Positions 1-8,485 of a DNA stretch of 40,016 nucleotides are shown one piece after another. The DNA is from Alphaproteobacteria bacterium (GTDB taxonomy: Bacteria; Pseudomonadota; Alphaproteobacteria; Micavibrionales; Micavibrionaceae), in the NCBI GenBank assembly GCA_028282385.1, contig JANQIB010000135.1, forward strand, positions 1-40,016, given 5' to 3'. The notes beneath the pieces are model-generated. The model ran no database searches, had not been told where the DNA came from, and worked only from the letters and a program-made list of their open reading frames with translations. Every line of letters starts with the position of its first letter. Position 1 is the stretch's first letter. Made by a program: the position numbers and the translations under genes.

Positions 1-324
1 CCCCCGCCAGAGCCTGTAGAGCAAGCCGCCCCTCCTCCACCGCCACAGGAAGAGCCAGTCGCGCCACCAGCGCAGCCGCAAGGCGAGCCGGGCAACCCAA
101 TGAGCTTTTTCGGTCAAAAACAGGAAACTGAACAGCCGGCAGACCCGCCTGCACAGGCAGAGCCTACAGTGCCGCCAGCCCAGCCGGAACAACCAGCAGC
201 CCAGCCTCAAGAACAACCCCCTCCGCAACCTCCTGAAAAACCGGCAGAAAATGAGCCGCCACAGGGAGACCCTTCCAACCCGATGTCCTTTTTCAAACCC
301 GGTGCAAAAACCGATAGCGAATAG
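1..324 (+). CDS. Proline-rich protein with repeated NPMSFF motif, C-terminal fragment (5' end outside window)
   Basis: The reading frame is open from base 1 to the TAG at 322-324, so the gene begins before the window. The visible 107 residues are almost entirely Pro, Gln, Glu and Ala. A short motif occurs twice: GNPMSFFGQK near codons 32-41, and SNPMSFFKPG near the C-terminus. The repeats are separated by about 60 residues of Pro/Gln/Glu linker. This looks like a disordered tail carrying short linear motifs rather than an enzyme. An internal ATG at 100 lies inside the first motif and is unlikely to be the start. It lies just upstream of the type IVB secretion genes on the same strand and may belong with them, which is inference. 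I do not recognise the family. Confidence 0.7.
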   Translation, partial: PPPEPVEQAAPPPPPQEEPVAPPAQPQGEPGNPMSFFGQKQETEQPADPPAQAEPTVPPAQPEQPAAQPQEQPPPQPPEKPAENEPPQGDPSNPMSFFKPGAKTDSE

Positions 325-382
325 CCATAAAACCTATTAGAATCATTAAGATTTTGGGAGTACACTACAAATTGTTGCTTGA

Positions 383-462
383 TTTTGTTTTTTCAGCAGG
401 CGCAAGCGACGAAACGTAGAAAACCTACGTGAGGAGTGCAGCAACGCACTGAAAAAACAAAA
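383..462 (+). repeat. Structured repeat element, copy 1 (80 nt, 5' UTR of the transglycosylase gene)
   Basis: A perfect 14 bp inverted repeat (383-396 with 449-462) encloses an inner 6 bp hairpin (414-419 with 425-430). The core includes CAAGCGACG on the left and TGAGGAGTGCAGCAACG on the right. The right outer arm abuts GGAAG, the probable ribosome-binding site of the next gene. Related copies are at 25065-25144 and 30541-30624. The outer-stem sequences differ between copies while pairing is kept, which supports an RNA or cruciform structure. The function is unknown: a translation regulator, a processing site or a mobile palindromic repeat are all possible. Confidence 0.75.
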
Positions 463-476
463 GGAAGTCACAAGTC

Positions 477-896
477 ATGATGCCACAAGTTTTAGCCGCC
501 TGTCTTATGTTAGCGTCACAGACCTACGCTGTGCCGCCTGCCGTGCTAGTCGGGATTTACCAGGTCGAAGGCGGACAGGTCGGTCAGGCCGTTAAAAATA
601 CAAACGGCTCTCACGATTTAGGACCAATGCAGATCAACACGATCTGGATGCCTGAACTGGCCAAACAATGGGGCGTCAGCGAAACGCAGGCCAAGGCCTG
701 GGTCCGCGATGATCCCTGCACCAATATGGGCGTGGCCGCGTGGATTTTGCGCGGTCATATCGAGGAAACAAAATCGCTTTCACAGGCCATTGCCCACTAC
801 CACTCCCGGACGCCGCATTTTGGCACGAAATATAAACGTAAAGTCGTCATGGCCATGCGTGAAAAAGGCCTGATTAAAGACAGCGCCACGCGGTAA
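477..896 (+). CDS. Lytic transglycosylase (SLT/VirB1-like)
   Basis: This 139-residue protein resembles the small transglycosylases carried by type IV secretion systems, which open peptidoglycan to allow the channel to be built. It has a short hydrophobic N-terminus that probably acts as a signal peptide. The catalytic glutamate is probably E31 in the YQVEGG segment, followed by HDLGPMQIN, which matches the G-x-M-Q-I-N core of the SLT fold, and a late AHYHSR segment. Two ATGs lie in tandem at 477 and 480, with GGAAG about 10 nt upstream, so either may be used. The gene directly precedes dotD-dotC-dotB on the same strand. The structured element at 383-462 occupies its leader and could control translation (inference). 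Confidence 0.85.
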   Translation: MMPQVLAACLMLASQTYAVPPAVLVGIYQVEGGQVGQAVKNTNGSHDLGPMQINTIWMPELAKQWGVSETQAKAWVRDDPCTNMGVAAWILRGHIEETKSLSQAIAHYHSRTPHFGTKYKRKVVMAMREKGLIKDSATR

Positions 897-1025
897 TTTT
901 CTTCCTTTAAAATCATGTGCGTAAGATCATGCGGCAAACTTGCAGCAGGCGGCGTAAATGTTTACTGTTAAAGGCATTCTTCCGTTTTGATTTGGGAAGC
1001 CTTTCAAAAAGACGAGCCGCATATT

Positions 1026-1526
1026 ATGGGTAAACATTCTTTTCTGATGATCGTACTGGTAAGCTGCGCTGGGTTTCTGGCCGCCTGTGAGGGCCCGGTC
1101 AAGCGTGATCCGCAGGTTGTGACCTCTCCGGACAAGGTTTCCCTGATGCTGGCCGAAGCCGCCGATAAAGCCTCCAATGCTTTGGAAACCCTTGCTGCCG
1201 TCGAACAAAACCGCGCGCCGGGCGTGGCCGTACAGCCGATTCATAATGCCCCGCCGGAGCTTGAGCGCGCGATGACGGTCACCTGGATCGGCCCGCCCGA
1301 ACAGATTTTAAAAAGACTTGCCGAGCGCGCCAGCTATTCTTACGTGACGGTTGGGAATCGCCCGCCAGTCCCGCCGGTGATTTCCCTTGATGTTCAAAAT
1401 GAACGGGTGATTGATTTGCTGCGCGATGTCGGACTGCAGCTCGGCGTGCGCGGAGATGTCAAAGTCGACAGTGTTCAGAAAGTTATTGAACTTCATTATG
1501 CCCCCGTTACCGGGCTGGGAGGTTAA
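1026..1526 (+). CDS. dotD: DotD-like outer-membrane lipoprotein (TraH family)
   Basis: DotD is one of two lipoproteins that carry DotH to the outer membrane in the type IVB core complex. The ATG at 1026 gives a 166-residue protein with a hydrophobic segment ending in the lipobox FLAAC, so the start at 1026 is preferred over the upstream TTG at 987. The mature part has the DotD pattern: a short helical stretch, then a compact domain similar to secretin N-domains (MTVTWIGPPEQILKRLA..., ending in LHYAPVTG). dotC follows after 5 nt and then dotB, the conserved dotDCB order. The ribosome-binding site is weak. Confidence 0.85.
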   Translation: MGKHSFLMIVLVSCAGFLAACEGPVKRDPQVVTSPDKVSLMLAEAADKASNALETLAAVEQNRAPGVAVQPIHNAPPELERAMTVTWIGPPEQILKRLAERASYSYVTVGNRPPVPPVISLDVQNERVIDLLRDVGLQLGVRGDVKVDSVQKVIELHYAPVTGLGG

Positions 1527-1531
1527 TTGCC

Positions 1532-2380
1532 ATGCGGCTTTTCTCCGCTTTGATCATAATGACTTTTTGCCTAGGGGTATGGATACTCCCCGCACAGGCA
1601 GATATTTTTACACAAGCTGAGGAAGAAGCCGGAAGCTATGACGGACCGCCGCCCACGCTGCGGGAACTACAAAATATTCCAAAAGAAAATAAAATCGTCG
1701 ATGATGCGATGCCGCTTGATATCCGCAAGGATGCGATGAAGGAAGCGGCCCTGTCTTTTGGCGCGCGCGGCGGGCTGGCCTGGCGGACCTATCATATCCG
1801 CGCGGAACTGGAAACGCGTGCCCAGTACATGGATAAGGTGTTTGATTTCCGCCAGCTTCTGATCCCGGCGCCGTCCGGTCTTTTGATCGAGCCGCCAATT
1901 ATTTCCGAGCAGCTCGATGCGATGATTATCGATGCCAGCGGTCTTGAAGCTGCGGTGGCTGATCAGGTTTTAAATATTTCCCGCAATGCCCGGATTGTGA
2001 GCGCGCCGCGCACCTGGCGCGCCTATCTGGAGCGCACCTGGGGCGACGTCACCCCGCCGCCTGATATTTTGCGCCCAAATGACAATGAAGAGCGGAAAAT
2101 ATGGAAAAATTATGTCGAAAGCGGCTGGGAAGAGGGAATCGATCAAGCCAATGAGATTTTTCAAACCGACCTGAACAAACTGGTAGCCGACTATAAAGGC
2201 ATGGTAAGATACAGAATGCTCCTTTCACAGGGCATGGTTTCGCCGCCTTATGCGCTCCAGAAAGATCGTGGCGTGACGGGCGGCGGCAGTGAAATGCGGG
2301 TCGGAGACCGCTCTGTCGCGATTACCGGCCTGCCTGAATTGAAAACGCAGTATCAGGAATGGTTGCCCGCAAACCGGTAA
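1532..2380 (+). CDS. dotC: DotC-like outer-membrane core protein (TraI family)
   Basis: This 282-residue protein matches DotC, the outer-membrane partner of DotD and DotH in the type IVB core. Recognisable segments are PPTLRELQNIP, the RGGLAWR stretch (about residues 80-90) and the C-terminal LPELKTQYQEW. The N-terminus is a signal peptide ending in PAQA at about residue 23, followed by DIF. No cysteine sits at the predicted cleavage site, although Legionella DotC is a lipoprotein. Cys13 lies inside the hydrophobic stretch in a poor lipobox context (MTFC). The gene overlaps dotB by 22 nt, which suggests coupled translation. Confidence 0.87.
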   Translation: MRLFSALIIMTFCLGVWILPAQADIFTQAEEEAGSYDGPPPTLRELQNIPKENKIVDDAMPLDIRKDAMKEAALSFGARGGLAWRTYHIRAELETRAQYMDKVFDFRQLLIPAPSGLLIEPPIISEQLDAMIIDASGLEAAVADQVLNISRNARIVSAPRTWRAYLERTWGDVTPPPDILRPNDNEERKIWKNYVESGWEEGIDQANEIFQTDLNKLVADYKGMVRYRMLLSQGMVSPPYALQKDRGVTGGGSEMRVGDRSVAITGLPELKTQYQEWLPANR

Positions 2381-3528
2381 GCCTTTTAAAAGGCAAAGAT
2401 CATATCGCAGAGACCTGGCCCGATGAACCCGGACGGTTCACGGACAAGGATGTTGACCCGTTTATCCTGTGGTGCGTGAAACGGAATTCCTCAGACATTA
2501 CCATTCAAACTGACCGCCCAGCTTATAACGAGATTTACGGAACGCTCTATCCCGGCACATTCCGCCCGACCGATGCCGCCGATATGGGGGTTTTCCTGCA
2601 CAAAATTTACGGTCCTGACGCAACCGCGCGACTAGCATCAGGAAATGACCTCGATTTATCTTACGAAATCCGGCCGGACCGTTACACGCGGATCCGCTTT
2701 CGGGTAAATATCACACCAATCCTGTCCCGCGGCCGCGACAGTGCACAAATCACCATGCGGGTTCTGCCTAACGAACCACCGACGATGAGCGATTTAAGTG
2801 TTGAAGATGACATCATTAATAGCTGGCAGCCGCGCCAGGGCATGGTGATTGTGACGGGACCAACCGGATCCGGGAAAACAACATTACTTGCTGCCGGGAT
2901 CCGGATGCTGATGGAACGCAAATCAGGCGCCGGGAAAATTGTCGCCTACGAAGCGCCAATTGAATATGTGTATGATGCCATCAAATCGCCGCGCTCTTTA
3001 ATCTCACAAACTGAGATTCCACGCCACCTGCCGGACTTTGCCCGCGGCGTGCGGAACGCTTTGCGGCGGAAACCCAATATTATCCTTGTCGGGGAAGCGC
3101 GTGACCGCGAAACTATTTCTGCGGCAATTGAAGCCGCGCAAACCGGTCACACAGTCTATACCACCACACACACAACAGGGGTCGCAGCAACGATCCAGCG
3201 GATGGTTGCGACTTTTGATCCAAATGAAAGATCAGAGCGCGCTTACGCGCTGATGGAAACCACGCGCCTGATTGTCACGCAAACCCTTGCCCCGCGCGTC
3301 AGCGGCGGACGAATTGGCGTGCGGGAATGGATGCGCTTTAGCGATGAAGTGCGCGATAAATTCCTGTCGATGGATTTCAAGGAATGGCCTGCCGAAATTC
3401 AGCGCATTATCCAGTTTTACGGGCAAACGATGGCGCAAAGCGCAGCGATTGCCTTCGAAGACGGTCAGATTGACCGGCGAACCTATATCATGCTGTCCAA
3501 CTCAACCGGGTCCGGCGGTGGTGATTAA
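2359..3528 (+). CDS. dotB: DotB, type IVB secretion hexameric ATPase (TraJ family)
   Basis: DotB is a VirB11/PilT-like cytoplasmic ATPase that docks on the DotO energy complex and powers secretion. The 389-residue protein has an N-terminal PAS-like half and a RecA-like C-terminal half. The Walker A loop GPTGSGKTT begins at G167. A Walker B region, NIILVGEARDRET, has G245-E246. The histidine box is in VYTTTHTTG. Length and motif order fit DotB. The ATG at 2359 lies inside the end of dotC, and icmT follows after 26 nt. All key motifs are intact, so it should be active. Confidence 0.93.
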   Translation: MVARKPVSLLKGKDHIAETWPDEPGRFTDKDVDPFILWCVKRNSSDITIQTDRPAYNEIYGTLYPGTFRPTDAADMGVFLHKIYGPDATARLASGNDLDLSYEIRPDRYTRIRFRVNITPILSRGRDSAQITMRVLPNEPPTMSDLSVEDDIINSWQPRQGMVIVTGPTGSGKTTLLAAGIRMLMERKSGAGKIVAYEAPIEYVYDAIKSPRSLISQTEIPRHLPDFARGVRNALRRKPNIILVGEARDRETISAAIEAAQTGHTVYTTTHTTGVAATIQRMVATFDPNERSERAYALMETTRLIVTQTLAPRVSGGRIGVREWMRFSDEVRDKFLSMDFKEWPAEIQRIIQFYGQTMAQSAAIAFEDGQIDRRTYIMLSNSTGSGGGD

Positions 3529-3554
3529 CATCCAAACAGAAAGGAGAAGCGTCA

Positions 3555-3854
3555 ATGGGAACCGCTGAAGATACCGCAGATGCCAAAGCCAACTGGCACT
3601 GGCGGAACACGATGCGGCCTGTCCGGTTTTTCGGGCTGGATGCGCGCGCCGCTATTCCTTTCTTCTTTCTCCTGTTTCATTTCCGGGTCTGGTCTTTGAC
3701 TATAACCATCATGATTACAATCGTTTTTATCATGATGGAACGCCGCGGCCTTTATTTTACCGCAGCGATCAGAACCTTCAGGACCTGGCTTTTGGGCCAG
3801 CGCAGGCCGGCCTGGCTGTCGGTGCGGCGCAAACGCATGATTGATCACGGATAA
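3555..3854 (+). CDS. icmT: IcmT-like inner-membrane protein (TraK family)
   Basis: This 99-residue protein has the IcmT layout: an N-terminal HWRNTMRPVRFFGLDARAA segment, two closely spaced hydrophobic helices (about residues 33-60, IPFFFLLFHF and TITIMITIVFIM), and a basic C-terminus. IcmT is a small inner-membrane component; in Legionella it is needed for effector export and for egress from the host cell. AAGGAG lies about 10 nt upstream of the ATG at 3555. It follows dotB in the dotD-dotC-dotB-icmT order, as in IncI plasmids (traH-I-J-K). Confidence 0.85.
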   Translation: MGTAEDTADAKANWHWRNTMRPVRFFGLDARAAIPFFFLLFHFRVWSLTITIMITIVFIMMERRGLYFTAAIRTFRTWLLGQRRPAWLSVRRKRMIDHG

Positions 3855-3929
3855 ATCTGATAACAGGCTTGTGCTTTTCAGCCGCCGGCGCTAAGCTTGG
3901 GCCATTCAAAAAGATCATGAACGGACGGC

Positions 3930-4808
3930 ATGATGACGATGCATAGACCTGCTTTCATTTTTTGTGTTTTCAGCCTTTTGACAGCTTCTTTCGCTGTTTC
4001 CCCTGCCTTTGCAGGATTTGAATGGATTCCGCCGGTCGAAATTATGGAGCAGGATACAATGCAGGCCCAGCCGTCCCAAACACCGGACTTTCCGCTGCCG
4101 GTCAGCCCGGATATGCCCCCTGCCGGTGGCGGTGCAAACATGGCAGTTATGCCGATGGACCTCACAACGCCGGTCGAAAAGCCGCCGGGAAATGTTGTGC
4201 CTGTCCGGCAAAAACCCCAAGGTCTTTATATTAATCCGTTTCCGGACCGCAATGCGCACGGGGCAAGCCCCGGGGATGCGATGATTGGAATCGGCCCAGT
4301 TGAGCAGGCCATGATGGAAGTCACGCAGGATTTAAACCCGGCTCCACTCGGTCATGGTTTTACAACAGCGCCAAAGCCACAAACACGTACACTGGCCGTT
4401 CCAAGATATCAGCCTGCAACACCCGGTGCAGCCGCGCCTGACATTTCTGCCAAACCGCTGCCCCCTTCCGGCATGACTTCATTGCCCGGCGAATCGGCCA
4501 TGATGGCAACCAGCGCGATGAACCGGCCAACTTACCCGGATCGTTCCCCTGCTCCGTCTTCATACGCACAGCCTGTCGGACAATATCCGGTGGTGCAGGG
4601 ATTTGGCCGCGATATGCCTTTGGCTCTGGCTTTAACACAGGTTATTCCGCCGAATTATGCCCTCTCTTTTGGTAATGGTGTTAATCCAGGCATGTCTGTG
4701 TCCTGGGAAGGTGGCCGGCCGTGGAATCAGGTTTTACAGGATATGCTTGGCCAGGCCGGTTTAAGCGTCAACATAAGCGGCCAGGTCGTGATGGTCAGCA
4801 GCGCCTAA
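3930..4808 (+). CDS. Secreted Pro-rich protein with TcpQ/secretin-N-like C-terminal domain
   Basis: This 292-residue protein has a signal peptide ending near PAFA at about residue 28 and a long low-complexity Pro/Met/Ala/Gly region (about 30-215). A compact C-terminal domain of about 75 residues contains MPLALALTQVIPPNYALSF, VSWEGGRPWNQVLQDML and VVMVSSA. That pattern resembles the TcpQ C-terminal and secretin N-domain fold used by outer-membrane pilus and secretion proteins, and DotD has a related fold. It is the last gene of the dotD-dotC-dotB-icmT run, so an outer-membrane or periplasmic role in the T4BSS is plausible. Tandem ATG codons at 3930, 3933 and 3939 leave the exact start open. 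The fold assignment is by eye. Confidence 0.6.
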   Translation: MMTMHRPAFIFCVFSLLTASFAVSPAFAGFEWIPPVEIMEQDTMQAQPSQTPDFPLPVSPDMPPAGGGANMAVMPMDLTTPVEKPPGNVVPVRQKPQGLYINPFPDRNAHGASPGDAMIGIGPVEQAMMEVTQDLNPAPLGHGFTTAPKPQTRTLAVPRYQPATPGAAAPDISAKPLPPSGMTSLPGESAMMATSAMNRPTYPDRSPAPSSYAQPVGQYPVVQGFGRDMPLALALTQVIPPNYALSFGNGVNPGMSVSWEGGRPWNQVLQDMLGQAGLSVNISGQVVMVSSA

Positions 4809-4831
4809 AGATAAACCCGGCCGTTTTTAAT

Positions 4832-5956
4832 CTAGATAAAATTAATGATCGACATTTCGGCAACAAGGGCCGTTACCCGGTAAGAGGCTTCAAGTTGAAC
4901 CTGGACCTGCTGGATCTGGGCGGCGGCTTCTTCCAGACTGACATCTTCAACTTCGCCGATAATGTTAAGAAGAGAATTTTTATCAAGCGTATAATCTTCC
5001 TCAACCTGCTGGATCTGTGCCTGCACGAGAGTTAGACCGTAGGATTCCTGCTCCAGATCATCTGTTGCCGTTGCCAGCATGTTGGCCAGGTCATTCATCA
5101 CGGCAAAGAAATTATCCTGCTTTTCTTCCGGCGGGAATGGCGGCGTATCATCGCCAAATGTTGTTGCCGTCGGATCGTTGAGGGCGCCCGGTGCATATTC
5201 AGGCGGTGGCATGGCAATCAGGACGTTCAGGGCGATCACGATATCCTTAATCGGATCCGCATCCCCAAGGAAAGTATAATCCAGTTCCGTATCTTCATCG
5301 ACGCGCGCAAAAACGCGCCCTGCTGAGTCCGCACTCAAAGAACTCGAGTAACCCATGACGGTTTCATTCACAGCACGGTAATTTGTAATAAATTCCGTTG
5401 TCGTAATGGTGCCATCCCCCCACTGACCAATCAGACCGGATGTCGTTAAAGGAGGGTTTGTTAAATCTGTCTCATCAGGAATAAATTCACCCAGAAAAGA
5501 ATCGAATAATCCCGTATTTTCATAGGGTCTAACGCTGGAATCAGCGCCGGCAAAGAGATAGCGCTCTCCATCTTGAAGATTAATATTACTTTCAATCAGG
5601 GATAGAACATTGCGCGCAGTTTCCTGAATTGTTTCGAGATCGGGATAATCCCCTTCCTGAATTGCAATCGTCAGGGAATCCTGAATAATCGTTGCCTGAT
5701 CACCAATACTGGCAATAGAAGACGTCATCAGATTAATCCGGCGATCGGCGTTTTTAATGTTACTGACATAGACTTCCAGAGATTGGAGATTTGCCCGTGC
5801 GCGCTGGGACGCCAGAACATCATTTCCAAGCCCGGAAAATTTATTTGTCTTTTACCCCGTTGTCAGCTGGTAACTCAGATCATCAAGCAAAGTTTGCTGC
5901 GTTTTCAAACGTGAAATCTGATCCAGTGCCTGTCCCATTGTTGAAATATTTGTCAC
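4832..5956 (-). pseudogene. flgL: flgL, hook-filament junction protein, interrupted by an in-frame TAA
   Basis: FlgL (HAP3) joins the hook to the flagellar filament. Read from GTG at 5956, preceded by GAAAGGA, the frame begins with the family pattern TNISTMGQALDQISRLK, then QLTTG, then a TAA stop at 5854-5852 (codon 35). It continues in the same frame with KTNKFSGLGNDVLASQRAR and on to the normal C-terminus at 4832. The usual sequence here is a TG-K-K-x-N/S motif, so one AAA-to-TAA change explains the break. The first downstream ATG in frame is 5728, which would lack the N-terminal D0 helix needed for assembly. The rest of the frame is undamaged, so the mutation is recent, a sequencing error, or read through. 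It is 19 nt from flgK. Confidence 0.85.
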
Positions 5957-5975
5957 GGTTTTTTCCTTTCAAAAA

Positions 5976-8435
5976 CTATCGAATCGCGTTTAAAAGCTCT
6001 TCAAAGAGCTCATCTGCCGCCGACACAGCGCGCGCAGCAGCCGCATAAGCCGTTTGCACAACAATCAAATTGGAAAGCTCCTCATCGATATTCACACCCG
6101 ATTCATCCAAAAGCTCACGCTGAAACAAATCCCGTAAAGTGGATTCATCAGCCTGTGTACTTTGCGTTAAAATGAGGTCCTGGGCATGGTTATTAACGAT
6201 CTTCTGACCGTAATCGATGAGGCTGTCTGCATTTGAAATATCCGTCTCAATATCTACACCGGGTCCGAGATATTCCGTACGGAATGACACAAAAACACCC
6301 GATCCGTTAAAGGTTTCAGATTGATAGCCGACATTCTGGACTGCGCTATTCTCATTCACTGTTGCGCCGCTAACTGTAAAACTTCCGAAAAGAGCGCTGA
6401 TAATTCCGACACTCTCAGGAAGCGCGGCAATGGTCGGCTCAACAGCGCCGCTTGTTGTAAACGGTCCGCCAATCAAACGAATATCACCGCCAAATTCAGG
6501 ACCGCCATTACTGTCATCATTTCCGGGCCGTAATGTGATAGTCCCGGCTCCTGCATCATAATCAACATAAAGACCGGGAATACCTGTCTGCGTTGTGCTA
6601 TCCCATTCCAGTTTATCAACCAGATCTGTGACATCATCCCCGGGTTCAATTGTGATTCGAACAGGATCCTGGTTTCCAACCTGCACATCAAAATATGGAT
6701 CTTCTGTGACATAGGTTGCTTCCGCAAGACCGAGGCCGTCTGCTGCTGTGGTCCCCATTGCCCCGGCAAAAGAACTGGCATCAATTGTAATATTTCCACT
6801 TGAGGAAATCACAAGCTGGCCGTTTGAATTACGTGAAGCTACAGCATTCAGGCCTGCCGGCACACCTGCCAGTCCAATCTGGCTGTTAATTTCAGAGATA
6901 ATCTGATCCAGCGCATCCGTCACCGCCCCGCCAATCGGGAAGTTTGCATCCGCATCGCTCAGGTCCAGTGTAATCGTCGACGGACCAAGGCCGCTCCGGG
7001 CTTCTTCAAAAGTAATCTGGATTTGATCGTCCGCCGGCCAGTTTGGAAAGAGCGGAGCCAGCGCTTCTGCAAGATCTGCATTATTCCCGGCAATCCCGTC
7101 ATCAATTTCTGTAAAGGAACTGAAATCAATCCCGGCGACAACATTATTTTGTGAGGCCAGACCAAGCCAGCTTTGTAAATCGGTCGCCGGCCCAACAAAG
7201 TTGAGATCAATCGTCCCCGCCGCTTCCTGATAGTTGACATCACCAAAAGTGAAATCAAGAACACGCCGGATCACTTCATTCGACCCCTCCGGAATGGTGA
7301 CATCAGAAGTATAGGTTCCTTGCTGAATCAAATTATTATCATCAACAATCGCATCATTGACCTGAATCGTTCCGGCAAAACCGACATAGGTTACAGAAGT
7401 TGCTGGCGGCCCCGCGGCTGGATCAGGCGCGGTATCGACCGGAACCGTACCGCTCTGATCCGTAAATAAACGCAGACCCTGCGCATCAAAACGCAGCGCC
7501 AGCTTGTGCGCCAGTTCATCAATCTGCGCCTGGTATTTCGGCATGATGTCATCACGCACTTCGATTAAGCCGCCCAGACGTCCGCCAACACCGCTTGCCG
7601 TGATATCGACAGCATTCAGGTTCGTCGACGGATTACCGCCAACATAAACACCCGGCGCGCCGACACTATCCGGATAATAACTGGTCGCACCGATAATACC
7701 GGGATTGAAATAAAGTTCTTCGGCTGATTCATCAGCAAGCTGTACCCCTGTGCGGGTTTGGATAACGATAACCCCGTCACCGCGCTGGAACAGGGAGATT
7801 TCGATTTCTTCAGACAGGGCTTTAATGGCTTCGTCCCGCTCATCCTGCAGGCCGGCGACAGAACGCCCCAGATTATCCGCTCCCTTGATCTGCCCGTTCA
7901 GTTCCGCAATACGCGTTAACAAGGCATTGATCTGATCAACCGACTGGACCATTTCATCCTGTGCATCGTTACGTTGCTGCACGACAAGGTCGCTAAAATC
8001 GTTAAATTTTCCTGCGACCGTTTGTGCCTGATCAAGCACGGACTGCAGTAAAAATTCTTCCTCAGGAATGTCAGCCAGGGCGCTGAAAGCATCCCGCAAT
8101 TGGGCAATTTCTGCCGCAATCGTGGTTTCACTGCTGGGGTCCCCGTGAAACTGTTCAATATTCCCCATATAGGTGGCTTTGATATCCAGTGATTCAACTG
8201 CGCTGACTTGCGTCCACAGGTCCCGCGACAGGTTCAGATCAACATGACGGACCAGTGTTTCCGGCAAAACACCAATAATTTCTCCAGTTGAATCAATAAC
8301 TTGAGTGGATTGCGGTAAAATTTTCCGCGTGTAGCCTTCCGTGCCGACATTGGACACGTTATTTGAGATGACATTCAACTGCTGCTGGGCCATGCGCAGG
8401 CCGCTCAATGCCGAATTCAAAGCCTGAAAGGTCAT
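5976..8435 (-). CDS. flgK: FlgK, flagellar hook-associated protein 1
   Basis: FlgK (HAP1) forms the hook-filament junction together with FlgL. The N-terminus has the conserved rod/hook signature ALSGLRMAQQQLNVISNN-VSNVGTEGYTRK. The C-terminus ends with the matching coiled-coil segment NLIVVQTAYAAAARAVSAADELFEELLNAIR-like pattern (last 35 residues). At 819 residues it is much longer than common FlgK proteins (about 450-650). The extra length lies in the middle (about residues 330-700), rich in Asp, Gly, Thr and Ile, probably surface-exposed domains. A sigma-54 promoter lies about 50 nt upstream, and flgL follows as a second gene. Confidence 0.93.
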   Translation of the reverse strand: MTFQALNSALSGLRMAQQQLNVISNNVSNVGTEGYTRKILPQSTQVIDSTGEIIGVLPETLVRHVDLNLSRDLWTQVSAVESLDIKATYMGNIEQFHGDPSSETTIAAEIAQLRDAFSALADIPEEEFLLQSVLDQAQTVAGKFNDFSDLVVQQRNDAQDEMVQSVDQINALLTRIAELNGQIKGADNLGRSVAGLQDERDEAIKALSEEIEISLFQRGDGVIVIQTRTGVQLADESAEELYFNPGIIGATSYYPDSVGAPGVYVGGNPSTNLNAVDITASGVGGRLGGLIEVRDDIMPKYQAQIDELAHKLALRFDAQGLRLFTDQSGTVPVDTAPDPAAGPPATSVTYVGFAGTIQVNDAIVDDNNLIQQGTYTSDVTIPEGSNEVIRRVLDFTFGDVNYQEAAGTIDLNFVGPATDLQSWLGLASQNNVVAGIDFSSFTEIDDGIAGNNADLAEALAPLFPNWPADDQIQITFEEARSGLGPSTITLDLSDADANFPIGGAVTDALDQIISEINSQIGLAGVPAGLNAVASRNSNGQLVISSSGNITIDASSFAGAMGTTAADGLGLAEATYVTEDPYFDVQVGNQDPVRITIEPGDDVTDLVDKLEWDSTTQTGIPGLYVDYDAGAGTITLRPGNDDSNGGPEFGGDIRLIGGPFTTSGAVEPTIAALPESVGIISALFGSFTVSGATVNENSAVQNVGYQSETFNGSGVFVSFRTEYLGPGVDIETDISNADSLIDYGQKIVNNHAQDLILTQSTQADESTLRDLFQRELLDESGVNIDEELSNLIVVQTAYAAAARAVSAADELFEELLNAIR

Positions 8436-8485
8436 GTTAAGTTTCTACTCACTCTTAAATAAGCACTTTTAGATAAGAGAAAGTG

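Noticed and set aside
987..1025. Longer DotD from TTG at 987
   Set aside because: It would place 13 polar residues before the signal peptide; the ATG at 1026 gives a normal lipoprotein.
4832..5728. A shorter FlgL starting at ATG 5728
   Set aside because: It lacks the conserved N-terminal D0 region, which is present in frame upstream with a proper ribosome-binding site and GTG start at 5956; the break is a single stop codon.
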